From positions 3,658,001-3,722,000 of the forward strand of contig NZ_AP022615.1 in assembly GCF_010730745.1 (NCBI RefSeq): a stretch of 64,000 nt of DNA. The letters are read 5' to 3'. The DNA is from Mycobacterium heidelbergense. Lineage in GTDB: Bacteria > Actinomycetota > Actinomycetes > Mycobacteriales > Mycobacteriaceae. Position numbers and translations under genes: made by a program. Positions 18,261 through 26,527 of this stretch are shown here, one piece after another (within the stretch, counting starts at the first letter, position 1; each line of letters starts with the position of its first letter). Below the pieces are notes generated by a model. It searched no databases. It was not told where the DNA came from and saw only the letters and a list, made by a program, of their open reading frames with translations.

Positions 18261-18278
18261 AGACAGACAGCTCTGTCT
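18261..18278. promoter_or_regulatory. Operator of the tetR promoter (site 1)
   Basis: A perfect 7-4-7 inverted repeat, AGACAGA-cagc-TCTGTCT, ends 29 bases before the TetR-family start codon. The same half-sites with the same 4-base spacer occur upstream of the ABC transporter genes at 19190-19207. It is most likely the binding site of the TetR protein encoded next to it (inference). Confidence 0.8.
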
Positions 18279-18307
18279 GCGGTCGAGGCTCTGCTAGCGT
18301 CGGCGTC

Positions 18308-18910
18308 ATGGAGATCCTCGACCGGGAGGCCGCCAAAGCCACTGCCCAGTCCGTGGGATTGGTGTCCCCGGCCGTCCGGATACTCGCGGCGGCAACGGAA
18401 TTGTTTGCTACACAGGGGATTCGGGCGGTGGGTATCGAGCGGATCCTGCGCGAGTCGGGCTGCGCGAAAGCGAGCCTTTACGACTCGTACGGCTCCAAGG
18501 CGGCTTTGGTGCTGGCCTATCTGGCGCAGTTGGATCGCGCTGATCGCGATCGGTGGGTGAAGGCCACCGAGGGCTTGGCCGGTCCGGTCGAAAAGGCTTT
18601 GGCCTTCTTCGATCTGGCGATCGCCAACGGGCTCAAGGGCGAATTTCCCGGTTGCCTGTATGCCAACGTGGCGACCGAGTTCCCCGGCGTGCGCTTTGAA
18701 CCCATCGACGGGCACCGCCGGTGGGTGCGCTCATGCCTGACGGAGTTGATGAACTCCGCGGGGGCCGAGCAGCCGGACTTGATCGCCCGGCAGATCCAGC
18801 TGCTGTACGACGGCGCGCTGGCGGGCTCCAAGCTCGACGAATCGGTGGTGCCGATCAGGCTCGGCCGGAGCCTGGCGGCCGATTTCATCGCCCGCGCCCG
18901 CGGTCGATAG
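18308..18910 (+). CDS. TetR-family transcriptional repressor
   Basis: This 200-residue repressor has a TetR N-terminal helix-turn-helix at about residues 20-65 (LAAATELFATQGIRAVGIER, then YDSYGSKAALVLAYL). It is followed by a helical ligand-binding domain with GCLYANVATEFPG, seen in TetR proteins of the AcuR/YxaF kind. An inverted repeat lies just upstream, and the same repeat recurs before the ABC importer operon 377 bases downstream. It therefore likely represses itself and the transporter and is released by an imported substrate. The inducer is unknown. The gene is not part of the M. tuberculosis order I recall between Rv2520c and Rv2519, so it is likely acquired together with the transporter. 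Confidence 0.9.
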   Translation: MEILDREAAKATAQSVGLVSPAVRILAAATELFATQGIRAVGIERILRESGCAKASLYDSYGSKAALVLAYLAQLDRADRDRWVKATEGLAGPVEKALAFFDLAIANGLKGEFPGCLYANVATEFPGVRFEPIDGHRRWVRSCLTELMNSAGAEQPDLIARQIQLLYDGALAGSKLDESVVPIRLGRSLAADFIARARGR

Positions 18911-19189
18911 CGCGCGCCCGCGTTTCCGGTCGATTCAGATCAGCCCGATCCGATCTCGGGTGTCGGCGTCGGTCACGCCGCGTTCGGCCGTCGAGGTCAT
19001 CCCTGCGCGGGTTTGCGCGGTCCGATGCGGGCAGGATCTATTCGAGCTGGTCCCTTCAAATACGCAGCGCGACAACCGGATTCCGTGCCAGGCGTGGTAC
19101 ACCGCGGGGCGGACGGCGGCGACGGTGGGCCACGGCGGCCACCTCGTGGAGGATGCGGGCCTCCCCGGTCTCCTGAGGAGCGCGTGCGT

Positions 19190-19207
19190 AGACAGAGCGG
19201 TCTGTCT
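19190..19207. promoter_or_regulatory. Operator of the ABC importer promoter (site 2)
   Basis: AGACAGA-gcgg-TCTGTCT is identical in both half-sites and in spacing to the site before tetR. It lies 79 bases upstream of the chosen start of the ATP-binding protein gene. This supports control of the importer by the adjacent TetR protein. Confidence 0.8.
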
Positions 19208-19286
19208 GTGGCAGCGTCACCGTCGTGCCGTGCCCGGCGATGTGCGAGGCACGAGCGCGTTCCGGCCTCCCGAAAGGACAGCAAAC

Positions 19287-20009
19287 GTGGCAACCGGCAC
19301 GGTGCGAATAGTTGAGGGCCACAAGAGCTTTGGGGCGACCAAACAGGCGCTCACGAGCATCGACCTGACCATCGACGACGGCGACTTCCTGGCGATCCTC
19401 GGACGCAGCGGAAGCGGCAAGTCGACGCTGTTGCGGGTGATCGCCGGGCTGGAGAAGCTGACGCTGGGGACCGTCGAATGGTCCACGGGAAGCGGTGTGG
19501 CACGACCGCACACCGGTGTCGTGTTTCAGCAGCCCCTCCTGCTGCCGTGGTTGACCGCCGGCGAGAACGTCCTTTTCGCAGGACGTTTCGCGGCGAACCG
19601 GAAATCCTTCCAGCCCGAATACGCCCAGGAACTGCTGCGGCGCTTTGACCTCGAGGCGGTGGCCGACCAGTACCCCGACCAGTTGTCCGGCGGGCAGGCG
19701 CAGCGCGTCTCGATAATCCGTGCGGTGGCTACCCGGCCCCGACTGCTGCTGTTGGACGAGCCGTTCAGCGCGCTGGACCCCGCCATCCGCGGCGATTTGC
19801 GGGCGTGGCTGGCCGACCTCGCCGCCGAGCTCGCGATCACCGTGGTGCTGGTCACCCACGACGTGGACGAGGCCTTGCAACTGGCCAGCCGCATTGTGTT
19901 GCTCGGTCCCGACGGGCGGATCCGCCGCGAATGGCGACCCGCCGTCAGCGCCGACAACGGCGAGCTTAGGCAGCAAATTCTCGACCATTACCGCGTGGCC
20001 GAACGATGA
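19287..20009 (+). CDS. ABC importer ATP-binding protein (nitrate/sulfonate/taurine type)
   Basis: This 240-residue ATPase powers uptake through the permease encoded two genes on. Walker A is GRSGSGKST, the Q-loop is in VFQQPLLLPW, the signature is LSGGQAQR, Walker B is LLLLDEPFSALD, and the H-loop is in VTHDVDEAL. This pattern is typical of the SsuB/TauB/NrtD group. An in-frame GTG at 18960 would add 109 residues of atypical sequence and swallow the operator, so I chose GTG 19287 (MATGTVRIVEGHKSFGA). Its stop overlaps the start of the binding-protein gene by 4 bases (ATGA). Confidence 0.93.
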   Translation: MATGTVRIVEGHKSFGATKQALTSIDLTIDDGDFLAILGRSGSGKSTLLRVIAGLEKLTLGTVEWSTGSGVARPHTGVVFQQPLLLPWLTAGENVLFAGRFAANRKSFQPEYAQELLRRFDLEAVADQYPDQLSGGQAQRVSIIRAVATRPRLLLLDEPFSALDPAIRGDLRAWLADLAAELAITVVLVTHDVDEALQLASRIVLLGPDGRIRREWRPAVSADNGELRQQILDHYRVAER

Positions 20010-21178
20010 GTACCCGCCCGGTCTCGCGCCGGTCGCTGCTGGCCGGCGCGGTCACGCTGGCCGCGGCGGGGGGCCTGGCCGGTGCGGCCGATCTCGCTCA
20101 CGCCGCGACCGTCGACCGGGCCAACACCGGCGGGCAGCTGCGCATCGGATACCTGCCGATCACCGACGCGGCGCCGCTGCTGATCGCCCATGCGGCCGGG
20201 CTCTACCAGCCCGGCGTGGTCAGCCCGGCCAAGCCGGTACTGTTCCGCAGCTGGGCGTCGCTGGCCGAGGCGTTCGTCACCCGTCAGGTCGACGCCGTCC
20301 ACATGCTGATGCCGACGGCCATTCAGTTGCGGTTCTTTTTGGGCAGCGCCATCCGGGTCTTGGCCTGGAACCACACCAACGGTTCGGCGTTGACCGTCGC
20401 CCCGCACATCACTGACTTCGGCCAACTGGCCGGAACACAAGTGGCGATACCGTTTTGGTGGTCGATCCACAACATCATCCTTCAGGACCTGCTGCGGGCC
20501 CACGATTTGGTGCCGGTGGTGCGCCGAAGCGCCTCGCGCAGCGCCCGGACGGTCGAGCTGATAGTGATGAGCCCGTCGGACATGGTGCCGGCGCTGGCCA
20601 ACCGCTCCATTAGCGGCTACGTGGTGGCCGATCCGTTCAACGCCATGGCCCAGGTGCGCAAGATCGGCCGCATCCACACGTTCCTCGGCGACGTGTGGCG
20701 CGACCACGCCTGCTGTGTGGTCCTGGCCCACGAAGACCTCATCGAGAACCGTCCGCAGGCGGCGGCCTCCCTTGTCAACTCGATCGTGCTTGCGCAGCAA
20801 CGCATCGACGGCAACCGGCCCGCGGCCGCGGCGGCCCTGTCGACCGGGGCCTATCTGCCCCAGCCGCTGCCCGCCATCAAGACCGCGCTGACCTATAACC
20901 CCAAGGATTACCGCTTCGCGCATCCGGATTGGCAACCGCAGCGGTTGGGTTTCCAGCCTTTCCCGTTCGCGAGTTTCACCCGACGGCTCGTGCAGGCGAT
21001 GCACGACACCGTCGTCGACGGCGACCGGGGGTTCCTGGATCGGCTCGACCCCGCGACGGTGCACTCGCAGCTGGTCTACGACAGTTTCGTGCGGACCGCG
21101 CTGGCGGCCCACGGCGGCCCCGAAAGCTTTGGGCTCCCTTCCGATCTGATCCGAGTCGAACAGGTGCAACCCTTATGA
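20006..21178 (+). CDS. ABC importer substrate-binding protein, Tat-exported (NrtA/SsuA/ThiY-like)
   Basis: This 390-residue extracytoplasmic binding protein begins with a twin-arginine signal: SRRSLLAGAVTLAAAGG and a cleavage-like LAHAA near residue 35. The mature protein starts with LRIGYLPITDAAPLLIAHAA, typical of the NMT1/NrtA/SsuA fold that captures nitrate, sulfonates, taurine or pyrimidine precursors. No lipobox is seen, so retention may rely on the transporter. The sequence does not settle the ligand. It overlaps both neighbours by 4 bases, so the three genes form one operon under the TetR-type operator upstream. Confidence 0.9.
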   Translation: MSTRPVSRRSLLAGAVTLAAAGGLAGAADLAHAATVDRANTGGQLRIGYLPITDAAPLLIAHAAGLYQPGVVSPAKPVLFRSWASLAEAFVTRQVDAVHMLMPTAIQLRFFLGSAIRVLAWNHTNGSALTVAPHITDFGQLAGTQVAIPFWWSIHNIILQDLLRAHDLVPVVRRSASRSARTVELIVMSPSDMVPALANRSISGYVVADPFNAMAQVRKIGRIHTFLGDVWRDHACCVVLAHEDLIENRPQAAASLVNSIVLAQQRIDGNRPAAAAALSTGAYLPQPLPAIKTALTYNPKDYRFAHPDWQPQRLGFQPFPFASFTRRLVQAMHDTVVDGDRGFLDRLDPATVHSQLVYDSFVRTALAAHGGPESFGLPSDLIRVEQVQPL

Positions 21179-22023
21179 CCACACAGCGAATCAGCCCCGT
21201 CGATGCCTCGGCGTCGGGCGAGGTCGTCCTACCGGCGGCGACGTCCAGACCCAAGTGGCCGCTTTTGCGGCGCTGGTGGCCACCGACGCTCGCGATCGCG
21301 GCGGCGGTCGCCCTTTGGTGGCTGGTCACCGCCGTGCTCGCTTCCCCACGGTCCCTGTTGCGCCAGACCACGCCCGGTCATGTGGCCAAATCGCTAGTCG
21401 CGCTTTACAACCGGGGCGTGCTGCTGGCCGACACCGAGGTCAGCCTGTGGCGGCTGCTCGTTGGCTTGCTCGTGGCCGCGGTCATCGCGATTCCCGCAGG
21501 ACTGCTCATCGGGCTGAGCGACGTTGCTGATCGCGCCAGCCGTCCCGTGGTGCAATTTCTGCGGATGATCTCGCCGCTGTCGTGGGCGCCAATATCGGTG
21601 GCGATCTTCGGAATCGGCAACGAGCCGGTCATTTTCCTGATCGCCGCGGCCGCGGTGTGGCCCATTTTGATCAACACCGCGGCCGGGGTCCATGCCGTCG
21701 ATCCCGGCTACCTGTTGGTCGCCAGGTCATTCGGCGCAAGCCGGATCGAACGCCTGACGGCGGTAATATTGCCGGCCATCCGCGGTCACCTGCAGACCGG
21801 CTTGCGGGTCGCGCTGGGAATCGCGTGGGTGGTCTTGGTGCCGGCCGAAATGCTGGGTGTGCGTTCCGGTCTCGGCTACCAGATCCTCAACGCTCGCGAC
21901 CAGCTGGCCTACGGCCAGGTGGTCGCGGTGATCGTGGTCATCGGCGTCATCGGGTACGTCCTGGATCTCGGTGCGCGGCGTGCGTTGTCGACGTCGCGCC
22001 GGGACGGGTCAACCGCGGGGTAG
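21175..22023 (+). CDS. ABC importer permease
   Basis: This 282-residue integral membrane protein has about six membrane helices. It carries the cytoplasmic EAA-type loop (ARSFGASRIERLTAVILPAI), which contacts the ATPase. It belongs to the SsuC/TauC/NrtB group, matching the other two subunits. Start ATG 21175 overlaps the binding-protein stop by 4 bases; an upstream in-frame ATG at 20929 would run inside the previous gene. The first about 28 residues are polar, followed by LAIAAAVALWWLVTAVL as the first membrane segment. It is the last gene of the operon. Confidence 0.93.
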   Translation: MTTQRISPVDASASGEVVLPAATSRPKWPLLRRWWPPTLAIAAAVALWWLVTAVLASPRSLLRQTTPGHVAKSLVALYNRGVLLADTEVSLWRLLVGLLVAAVIAIPAGLLIGLSDVADRASRPVVQFLRMISPLSWAPISVAIFGIGNEPVIFLIAAAAVWPILINTAAGVHAVDPGYLLVARSFGASRIERLTAVILPAIRGHLQTGLRVALGIAWVVLVPAEMLGVRSGLGYQILNARDQLAYGQVVAVIVVIGVIGYVLDLGARRALSTSRRDGSTAG

Positions 22024-22125
22024 GGCTGTGCTCTCGGCTATGGGGCGGTCGGCAATCTTCGGCCACTCGATTTCGCCCAGCACCGCGGCGAGCATCAATT
22101 GCTCGGCGAAGTCGACGTCGTACAC
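22009..22125 (-). CDS. Possible small ORF or frame-shifted tail of the PE gene
   Basis: Downstream of the PE gene, in the -1 frame relative to it, an open stretch reads LPDVYDVDFAEQLMLAAVLG and ends at a TGA overlapping the permease stop. The third codon positions are GC-rich as in real mycobacterial genes. A GTG at 22125 could start a 38-residue protein. Alternatively the frame continues upstream past the PE stop, and a single frameshift at about 22145-22155 would fuse it to the PE protein. I do not recognise the sequence. Confidence 0.35.
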   Translation of the reverse strand: MYDVDFAEQLMLAAVLGEIEWPKIADRPIAESTALPRG

Positions 22126-22142
22126 ATCAGGCAGGTCAATGC

Positions 22143-22475
22143 CTAGATAAACTCGATGAGCTCAATCCACGGATCGTTGAAATCCATCAGATGCGTGGCG
22201 GCATATTCCACGTTCACGTACGCGAACTCGGCCGCGCCTAACAGCTGCGCGAACTGCGCCTGCCAGGCTGCGGCTTGCGCCGCGATGTCCTGCCAAATCG
22301 CGCCGTAGCCGTTGAAGATCGTTGCAATGCCGGCTGATACCTGGTCGGCTGCCGCCGGCACCATGGTGCTGGTCGGCGCGTTGGCCTGCGCGTTGGCTTC
22401 ACCGAGCGTTCGACCGATCGCGTGGACGCCTTGGCCTGCGCTGGCGAGCGCTGCAGGGGTGACGGTGAGACTCAT
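22143..22475 (-). CDS. Short PE-family protein (position of PE26)
   Basis: This 110-residue protein consists almost wholly of a PE domain: it starts MSLTVTPAALASAGQGVHAI, has the helix-loop-helix with AAADQVSAGIATIFNGYG, and ends soon after the domain. The YxxxD/E ESX export signal is plausibly YVNVEYAA near the C-terminus (inference). PE proteins pair with PPE partners and leave by type VII secretion, but no PPE gene is adjacent. It occupies the place of Rv2519 (PE26), which I recall as several times longer. This copy is therefore shortened, or its tail has moved out of frame (see the small ORF at 22009-22125). Confidence 0.8.
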   Translation of the reverse strand: MSLTVTPAALASAGQGVHAIGRTLGEANAQANAPTSTMVPAAADQVSAGIATIFNGYGAIWQDIAAQAAAWQAQFAQLLGAAEFAYVNVEYAATHLMDFNDPWIELIEFI

Positions 22476-23188
22476 TTCAAACTCCCAACTCGGCCATCAG
22501 CTTCCCGGTCAATACGGTGAACCCTGGGTTGGGCCCCTGGGACCACATTCAGCCACATCGGCACCGCCGCGCTTCTCCGCGATCGATCGTCAACGTGATA
22601 GCGCCCCCCAGACTGCATCGTTACCCGCTAAGCGGCGACTTCTGGCGTTGATGTGACCAGTGTTGCGTGGTGTGCGCCACCCACCGACGCCGAGATCTGC
22701 GTTAGCGCGAGAAAGTTCGAGTGGGCGGCACGCTAACGTCGATCTCGACGCAGGGGAAGCAACCGGCCCGGCGTCGAGATCCGCGATTCCCGGAAATGAA
22801 ATAGCCCGCTGTGCTCCCCGCAGCGGCTCGAACGGTTGTTTGCCGGGCGCCCCCTTTGGGCGCCGACGCGCCCACAACGCCCCACCAATGAAACGGAGCC
22901 CTGGGCCTCACGAACCCAGGGCTCCGGCAACCACACCACCCGACGCTCCCGAAAGAGCGTCGGGTTCGAGCTTAGCTTCCGCAGGCACTGGCGCCTACCC
23001 CCCTTCTGTGCCCACGCGTGGGCGGTTGCCGGTCCGGTCAACGGGGCGGCAACCAGAGTGGCGGTGGCGAGGTGTTGTCAGACCGTTGAGGCAACATATC
23101 CGATGACTAGCTGAACAGCGCCTTTGCGGCGCGCGAACCGCGTTGTGTGCCACACTGGCAGGGGTGCACGATGCGGGAAGGGTGTGAA
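22476..23188. other. Gene-poor region with two tandem strong hairpins
   Basis: No convincing gene is present. Two perfect 11-bp stems occur back to back. GGAGCCCTGGG/CCCAGGGCTCC is at 22895-22905 and 22915-22925. ACCCGACGCTC/GAGCGTCGGGT is at 22938-22948 and 22955-22965, with loop CCGAAA. They look like terminators or part of a structured small RNA. Repeated CGAGATCTGCG/CGAGATCCGCG fragments occur at about 22689 and 22779. Confidence 0.5.
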
Positions 23189-23401
23189 ATGACAGCTTTG
23201 ATAGAACCCGACGACACCGTCGTCGTAGCGAAGGCTGCCGATCTTCGCTCTGCGGTGGCGAACGCCCTCAGCCGTGCCCATTGCAGCTTTGACGACCTCG
23301 CCACGCAGGCGCGGACGGGCAATTTCGACTCGATCCAAGCACGGCTCGCATGGGTGGCCATCGGCGACCTGTACGGTGTCGACCTTGACCAGACGTTTTG
23401 A
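23189..23401 (+). CDS. Small hypothetical protein
   Basis: This is a 70-residue open frame starting MTALIEPDDTVVVAKAADLR and continuing with AVANALSRAHCSFDDLATQA, then ARLAWVAIGDLYGVDLDQTF. The composition is natural for a helical cytoplasmic protein. A purine-rich GGGAAGGG lies about 9 bases before ATG 23189. I do not recognise a family. It could be an antitoxin-like or regulatory small protein, but no toxin gene follows. It is flanked by gene-poor DNA and followed by tRNA-Lys on the other strand. Confidence 0.45.
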   Translation: MTALIEPDDTVVVAKAADLRSAVANALSRAHCSFDDLATQARTGNFDSIQARLAWVAIGDLYGVDLDQTF

Positions 23402-23605
23402 TCTGGAACGGGATTCTCGAACACTTGCTCAGGAGTTCAACGAGCTTCTCAACGGCACCGTCTGCGACGGCCCACGGCTAAGTTGCGTCATATCCCCTGG
23501 TAGAGACCGGTCGCGCGCAGTCATCGGGTACGAGCCCGGCACGCTCCTCAACACAGGGCATTCAGGCAGTGTTACTGGGCAGGGCTAAGTAATGCCGTTG
23601 AGCTG

Positions 23606-23678
<73 letters not shown>

Positions 23679-23878
23679 CTTGGTCGGCCGAGACCGCTTG
23701 GCGACAATAACAGGGATTCCGCCGGAGGGCGAAATCCCAGGACCTTCCCAGTGTAGAACCTGACGAGCAAACCGGCTGATGTCGCCGCGGTCAGAAGCTC
23801 ACACCCACTAAAATGTTGGCAACATAATTCAGGGTCAGCGGTGACCGAAGTAAGCGGAGTGATGTGAAAGGTCACTTG

Positions 23879-25075
23879 ATGACGCCTTTGCGACGACCCC
23901 GAGCGTGGCTGGCCGCCGGGCTGGTCGTGTTTGCTGTGGTTGGCGCCGCGTGCGGCGGCGGCCGCAGTGCGGCGCCGGCAAAGGTCATCTTCGACAAGGG
24001 CACACCGTTTGCCGATCTGCTTGTCCCCAAGCTCACCTCCTCGGTGACCGACGGCGCCGTCGGCGTCACCGTCGACGCGCCGGTGACGGTGAGCGTCGCC
24101 GACGGCGTGCTGGCGTCGGTGACCATGGTCAACGAGAACGGGAAGACGATAAGCGGTCAGCTCAGCCCGGATGGGTTGCGCTGGTCGACCACCGGGCAGC
24201 TCGGCTACAACAGGCGCTACACGCTGAACGCGAAGGCGCTCGGGCTAGGGGGCGCCGCGAACCGGCAGATGACCTTTCAGACCAGCTCACCGGCTCACCT
24301 GACGATGCCCTACGTCAACCCGGGCGACGGCGAGGTGGTCGGCATCGGCGAACCGGTGGCCATCCGCTTCGACGAGAACATCGCGAACCGCACCGCGGCC
24401 CAGAAGGCCATCAACATCACCACCAACCCGCCCGTCGAGGGCGCGTTCTACTGGCTGAACAACCGCGAAGTGCGTTGGCGTCCAGAGCATTTCTGGAAGC
24501 CGGGCACGGCCGTCGACGTGGCGGTCAACACCTACGGCGTCGACCTGGGCGACGGGATGTTCGGCGAGGACAACGTCAAGACGCACTTCACCATCGGCGA
24601 CGAGGTCATCTCGACGGCCGACGACACCACCAAGATGGTGACCGTGCGGGTCAACGGCGAGGTCGTCAAGACCATGCCGACGTCGATGGGCAAGGACAGC
24701 ACCCCGACGGCCAACGGCTTCTACATCATCGGCGGGCGCTTCAAGCACATCATCATGGACTCCTCGACCTACGGGGTTCCGGTCAACTCGCCCAACGGAT
24801 ATCGCACCGAGGTCGAGTGGGCCACGCAGATGTCCTACAGCGGCGTCTTCGTGCACTCCGCCCCCTGGTCGGTCGGTGCGCAGGGCCACACCAACACCAG
24901 CCACGGATGCCTGAACGTGAGCCCCAGCAACGCCGAGTGGTTCTACGACCACAGCAAGAGCGGCGACATCGTCGAGGTGGTCCATACCGTCGGGCCCACG
25001 CTGCCCGGAACCGAGGGGCTGGGCGACTGGAACATCCCGTGGCCGGTGTGGAAGGCGGGCAACGCCAACACCTAG
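23879..25075 (+). CDS. ldtB: L,D-transpeptidase LdtB (LppS, Rv2518c homologue), lipoprotein
   Basis: This 398-residue enzyme forms 3-3 (meso-DAP to meso-DAP) cross-links in mycobacterial peptidoglycan at the outer face of the membrane. The N-terminus is a lipoprotein signal (basic [11 protein letters not shown], hydrophobic core, cysteine 25 in VGAACGGG). Two Ig-like domains follow, then the YkuD catalytic domain with SHGCLN (His342, Cys344). Start ATG 23879 lies 7 bases after GAAAGG. The gene follows the tRNA-Lys region and is convergent with the DUF3298 gene, their stop codons overlapping at 25072-25075. It is very close to the M. tuberculosis enzyme, which is a carbapenem target. Confidence 0.96.
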   Translation: MTPLRRPRAWLAAGLVVFAVVGAACGGGRSAAPAKVIFDKGTPFADLLVPKLTSSVTDGAVGVTVDAPVTVSVADGVLASVTMVNENGKTISGQLSPDGLRWSTTGQLGYNRRYTLNAKALGLGGAANRQMTFQTSSPAHLTMPYVNPGDGEVVGIGEPVAIRFDENIANRTAAQKAINITTNPPVEGAFYWLNNREVRWRPEHFWKPGTAVDVAVNTYGVDLGDGMFGEDNVKTHFTIGDEVISTADDTTKMVTVRVNGEVVKTMPTSMGKDSTPTANGFYIIGGRFKHIIMDSSTYGVPVNSPNGYRTEVEWATQMSYSGVFVHSAPWSVGAQGHTNTSHGCLNVSPSNAEWFYDHSKSGDIVEVVHTVGPTLPGTEGLGDWNIPWPVWKAGNANT

Positions 25076-25842
25076 ATGCGCAGCACGGGGGCCAGCGCCG
25101 CGAGCGGGATGTGCGCTTCGACCGTGCCGCCGTCCATGAACCACTGCAGGGCTCCCGGCGTGAAGTTGATCGGCTCGTCGTGCGCCACCGGGTAGTCGGG
25201 CATGTAGAGGATCAGCTCATCGGGGGTCAGCGCCCACGCTTTGTATGCGCCGGAGTAGACCTTGTCGGGGGTCCAGCGGTCGAGGGCGAACGGATAGCTG
25301 CCCGGGTCGTGCGGCGGCGGGGCCTGGTCGAGCGCCGTTTGGATGAACGGCGCGCCCAGCGGGGGGATGGCGGTGAGGGGATCGGACGTCGTCAGGTCCG
25401 ACAGCTGCACCCGCCGGCCGCTCGCCATGTCGAACGTGAACGTGCGGTAGGCGTTGTTGGGTCTGGGCCCGTCGGCGTGGTAGTCCTCGTGGAACACGGC
25501 GCTGAGCATGCTGCCGTGCTGGAACACCTGGTAATTCTCCTCGCCGAAGCTGTCCGCGACCGTGTGCGCGCCGGCGGTCTTCCAATTGTTGACGAGGGTG
25601 CGCAGGTAGTCGCGGACGACGGGGCCCGCGGTCGGGTTGTCGACGAGGTCGCCCGGCACGGCAACCTTGATGTCGCGCACGGCATTGCGTTCGGAGGTCA
25701 CCGAGGTGTGGCAATACTGGCCATCCCAGTCACCGCCGAGCTCGCCGCAGAACGACTGCGCGGATGCGTGCGCCGCGCCCGCATCGAAAACGGTTGTCGC
25801 CGCGACCAATACCGACGTTGCGATGACCCTTGTGATCAGCAT
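25072..25842 (-). CDS. Secreted MPT64-like (DUF3298/RsiV-type) protein
   Basis: This 256-residue exported protein has a Sec signal ([20 protein letters not shown], cleavage near AHA) and a mature N-terminus [20 protein letters not shown] with two cysteines placed as in the mycobacterial MPT64 and TB22.2 proteins. Later segments ([20 protein letters not shown], then [14 protein letters not shown]) match the RsiV/DUF3298 fold. Function is unknown; MPT64 relatives are abundant secreted antigens. The gene lies 16 bases downstream of the mce-associated gene on the same strand, so it may be transcribed with the mce operon. It converges on ldtB. Confidence 0.78.
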   Translation of the reverse strand: MLITRVIATSVLVAATTVFDAGAAHASAQSFCGELGGDWDGQYCHTSVTSERNAVRDIKVAVPGDLVDNPTAGPVVRDYLRTLVNNWKTAGAHTVADSFGEENYQVFQHGSMLSAVFHEDYHADGPRPNNAYRTFTFDMASGRRVQLSDLTTSDPLTAIPPLGAPFIQTALDQAPPPHDPGSYPFALDRWTPDKVYSGAYKAWALTPDELILYMPDYPVAHDEPINFTPGALQWFMDGGTVEAHIPLAALAPVLRI

Positions 25843-25858
25843 CCTTGCTCCGAACGAT

Positions 25859-26491
25859 TTAGAGCAGCTGGACTTTGCTTGCCCGCCAGCGGCCGTCGAT
25901 CTTCTCCATGGTCATCTTGATCCGGCTGCGGTCGATACGCGGATCGGGCGCGGCCGTGTTGGTTACGGTCTGGTCGACGAAGACCAGCACGACAACCTTT
26001 TTCGTGGACTCGGAGGCGATCGCGGAGTCGACCACCACCCCGTGCGCGGTCGCCTTGTTGTCGATCAGCAGCTGTCGAAGCTGCACGCTGGACTGGGTGT
26101 ACATGTCCTTGAACTCGCCGGTGGCGCCGTCGAGCACCTGACGGAAGTTCTGGTCGACGTTGTTGGAGTCGATGCTGGTCAGCACCTCGGCGTACTTGAC
26201 GGCCGCTTGCTGGGCCTGCTGGCCGGCCAGCTTCACCTGGTGCTCTTGCCGCTGCTTCCATCCGAGGAACCCGGAAACCGCAAGGGACGCAATGAGTAAC
26301 AGCGGCAATACGCTGCGGCGCAGGTATTGCCTCCATGGCCGTCGCCGCCAGCTTTTGGATTTGTCGCCGTCGGCCTCGAGGAGCGTTCCCTCTTTTGCTT
26401 CGGCGTCTTCGACGTCTTCAACGTCGCTGTCTTCAGTCTCGACGTCTTCGCTTGTGGTTTCGGGCTTTTCGTCTTCGGCATCGGTTGTCAC
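25859..26491 (-). CDS. Mce-associated membrane protein (Mam)
   Basis: This 210-residue protein starts at GTG 26491 with a highly acidic cytoplasmic N-terminus (about residues 1-45 rich in Glu/Asp) and a basic stretch (SWRRRPWRQYLRRS). One membrane helix (VLPLLLIASLAVSGFLGW) and an extracytoplasmic domain with NTF2-like features of Mas/Mam proteins follow. Such proteins (OmamA class) stabilise Mce transporters. It is 36 bases downstream of mceF, so it is the likely last Mce-specific gene of the operon. Only one mam gene is present, whereas the M. tuberculosis mce1 locus has several. Confidence 0.88.
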   Translation of the reverse strand: MTTDAEDEKPETTSEDVETEDSDVEDVEDAEAKEGTLLEADGDKSKSWRRRPWRQYLRRSVLPLLLIASLAVSGFLGWKQRQEHQVKLAGQQAQQAAVKYAEVLTSIDSNNVDQNFRQVLDGATGEFKDMYTQSSVQLRQLLIDNKATAHGVVVDSAIASESTKKVVVLVFVDQTVTNTAAPDPRIDRSRIKMTMEKIDGRWRASKVQLL

Positions 26492-26527
26492 GCCACGATC
26501 ATCTCCTTGTGCTTGGCGGGATCGGTC

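Noticed and set aside
18960..19286. N-terminal extension of the ABC ATP-binding protein
   Set aside because: It would place the 18-bp operator inside the coding region and has no similarity to ATPase N-termini.
22680..22795. Repeated CGAGATC-type fragments as a dispersed repeat family
   Set aside because: Only short imperfect copies are visible, and such fragments are common by chance at this base composition.
22660..23106. Open frames of 90-150 codons in the hairpin region, both strands
   Set aside because: Poor codon use, no family, and they run through perfect inverted repeats.
23905..25920. A 671-codon plus-strand frame over ldtB and the MPT64-like gene
   Set aside because: Arg/Gly/His-rich shadow in another frame of two well-recognised genes.
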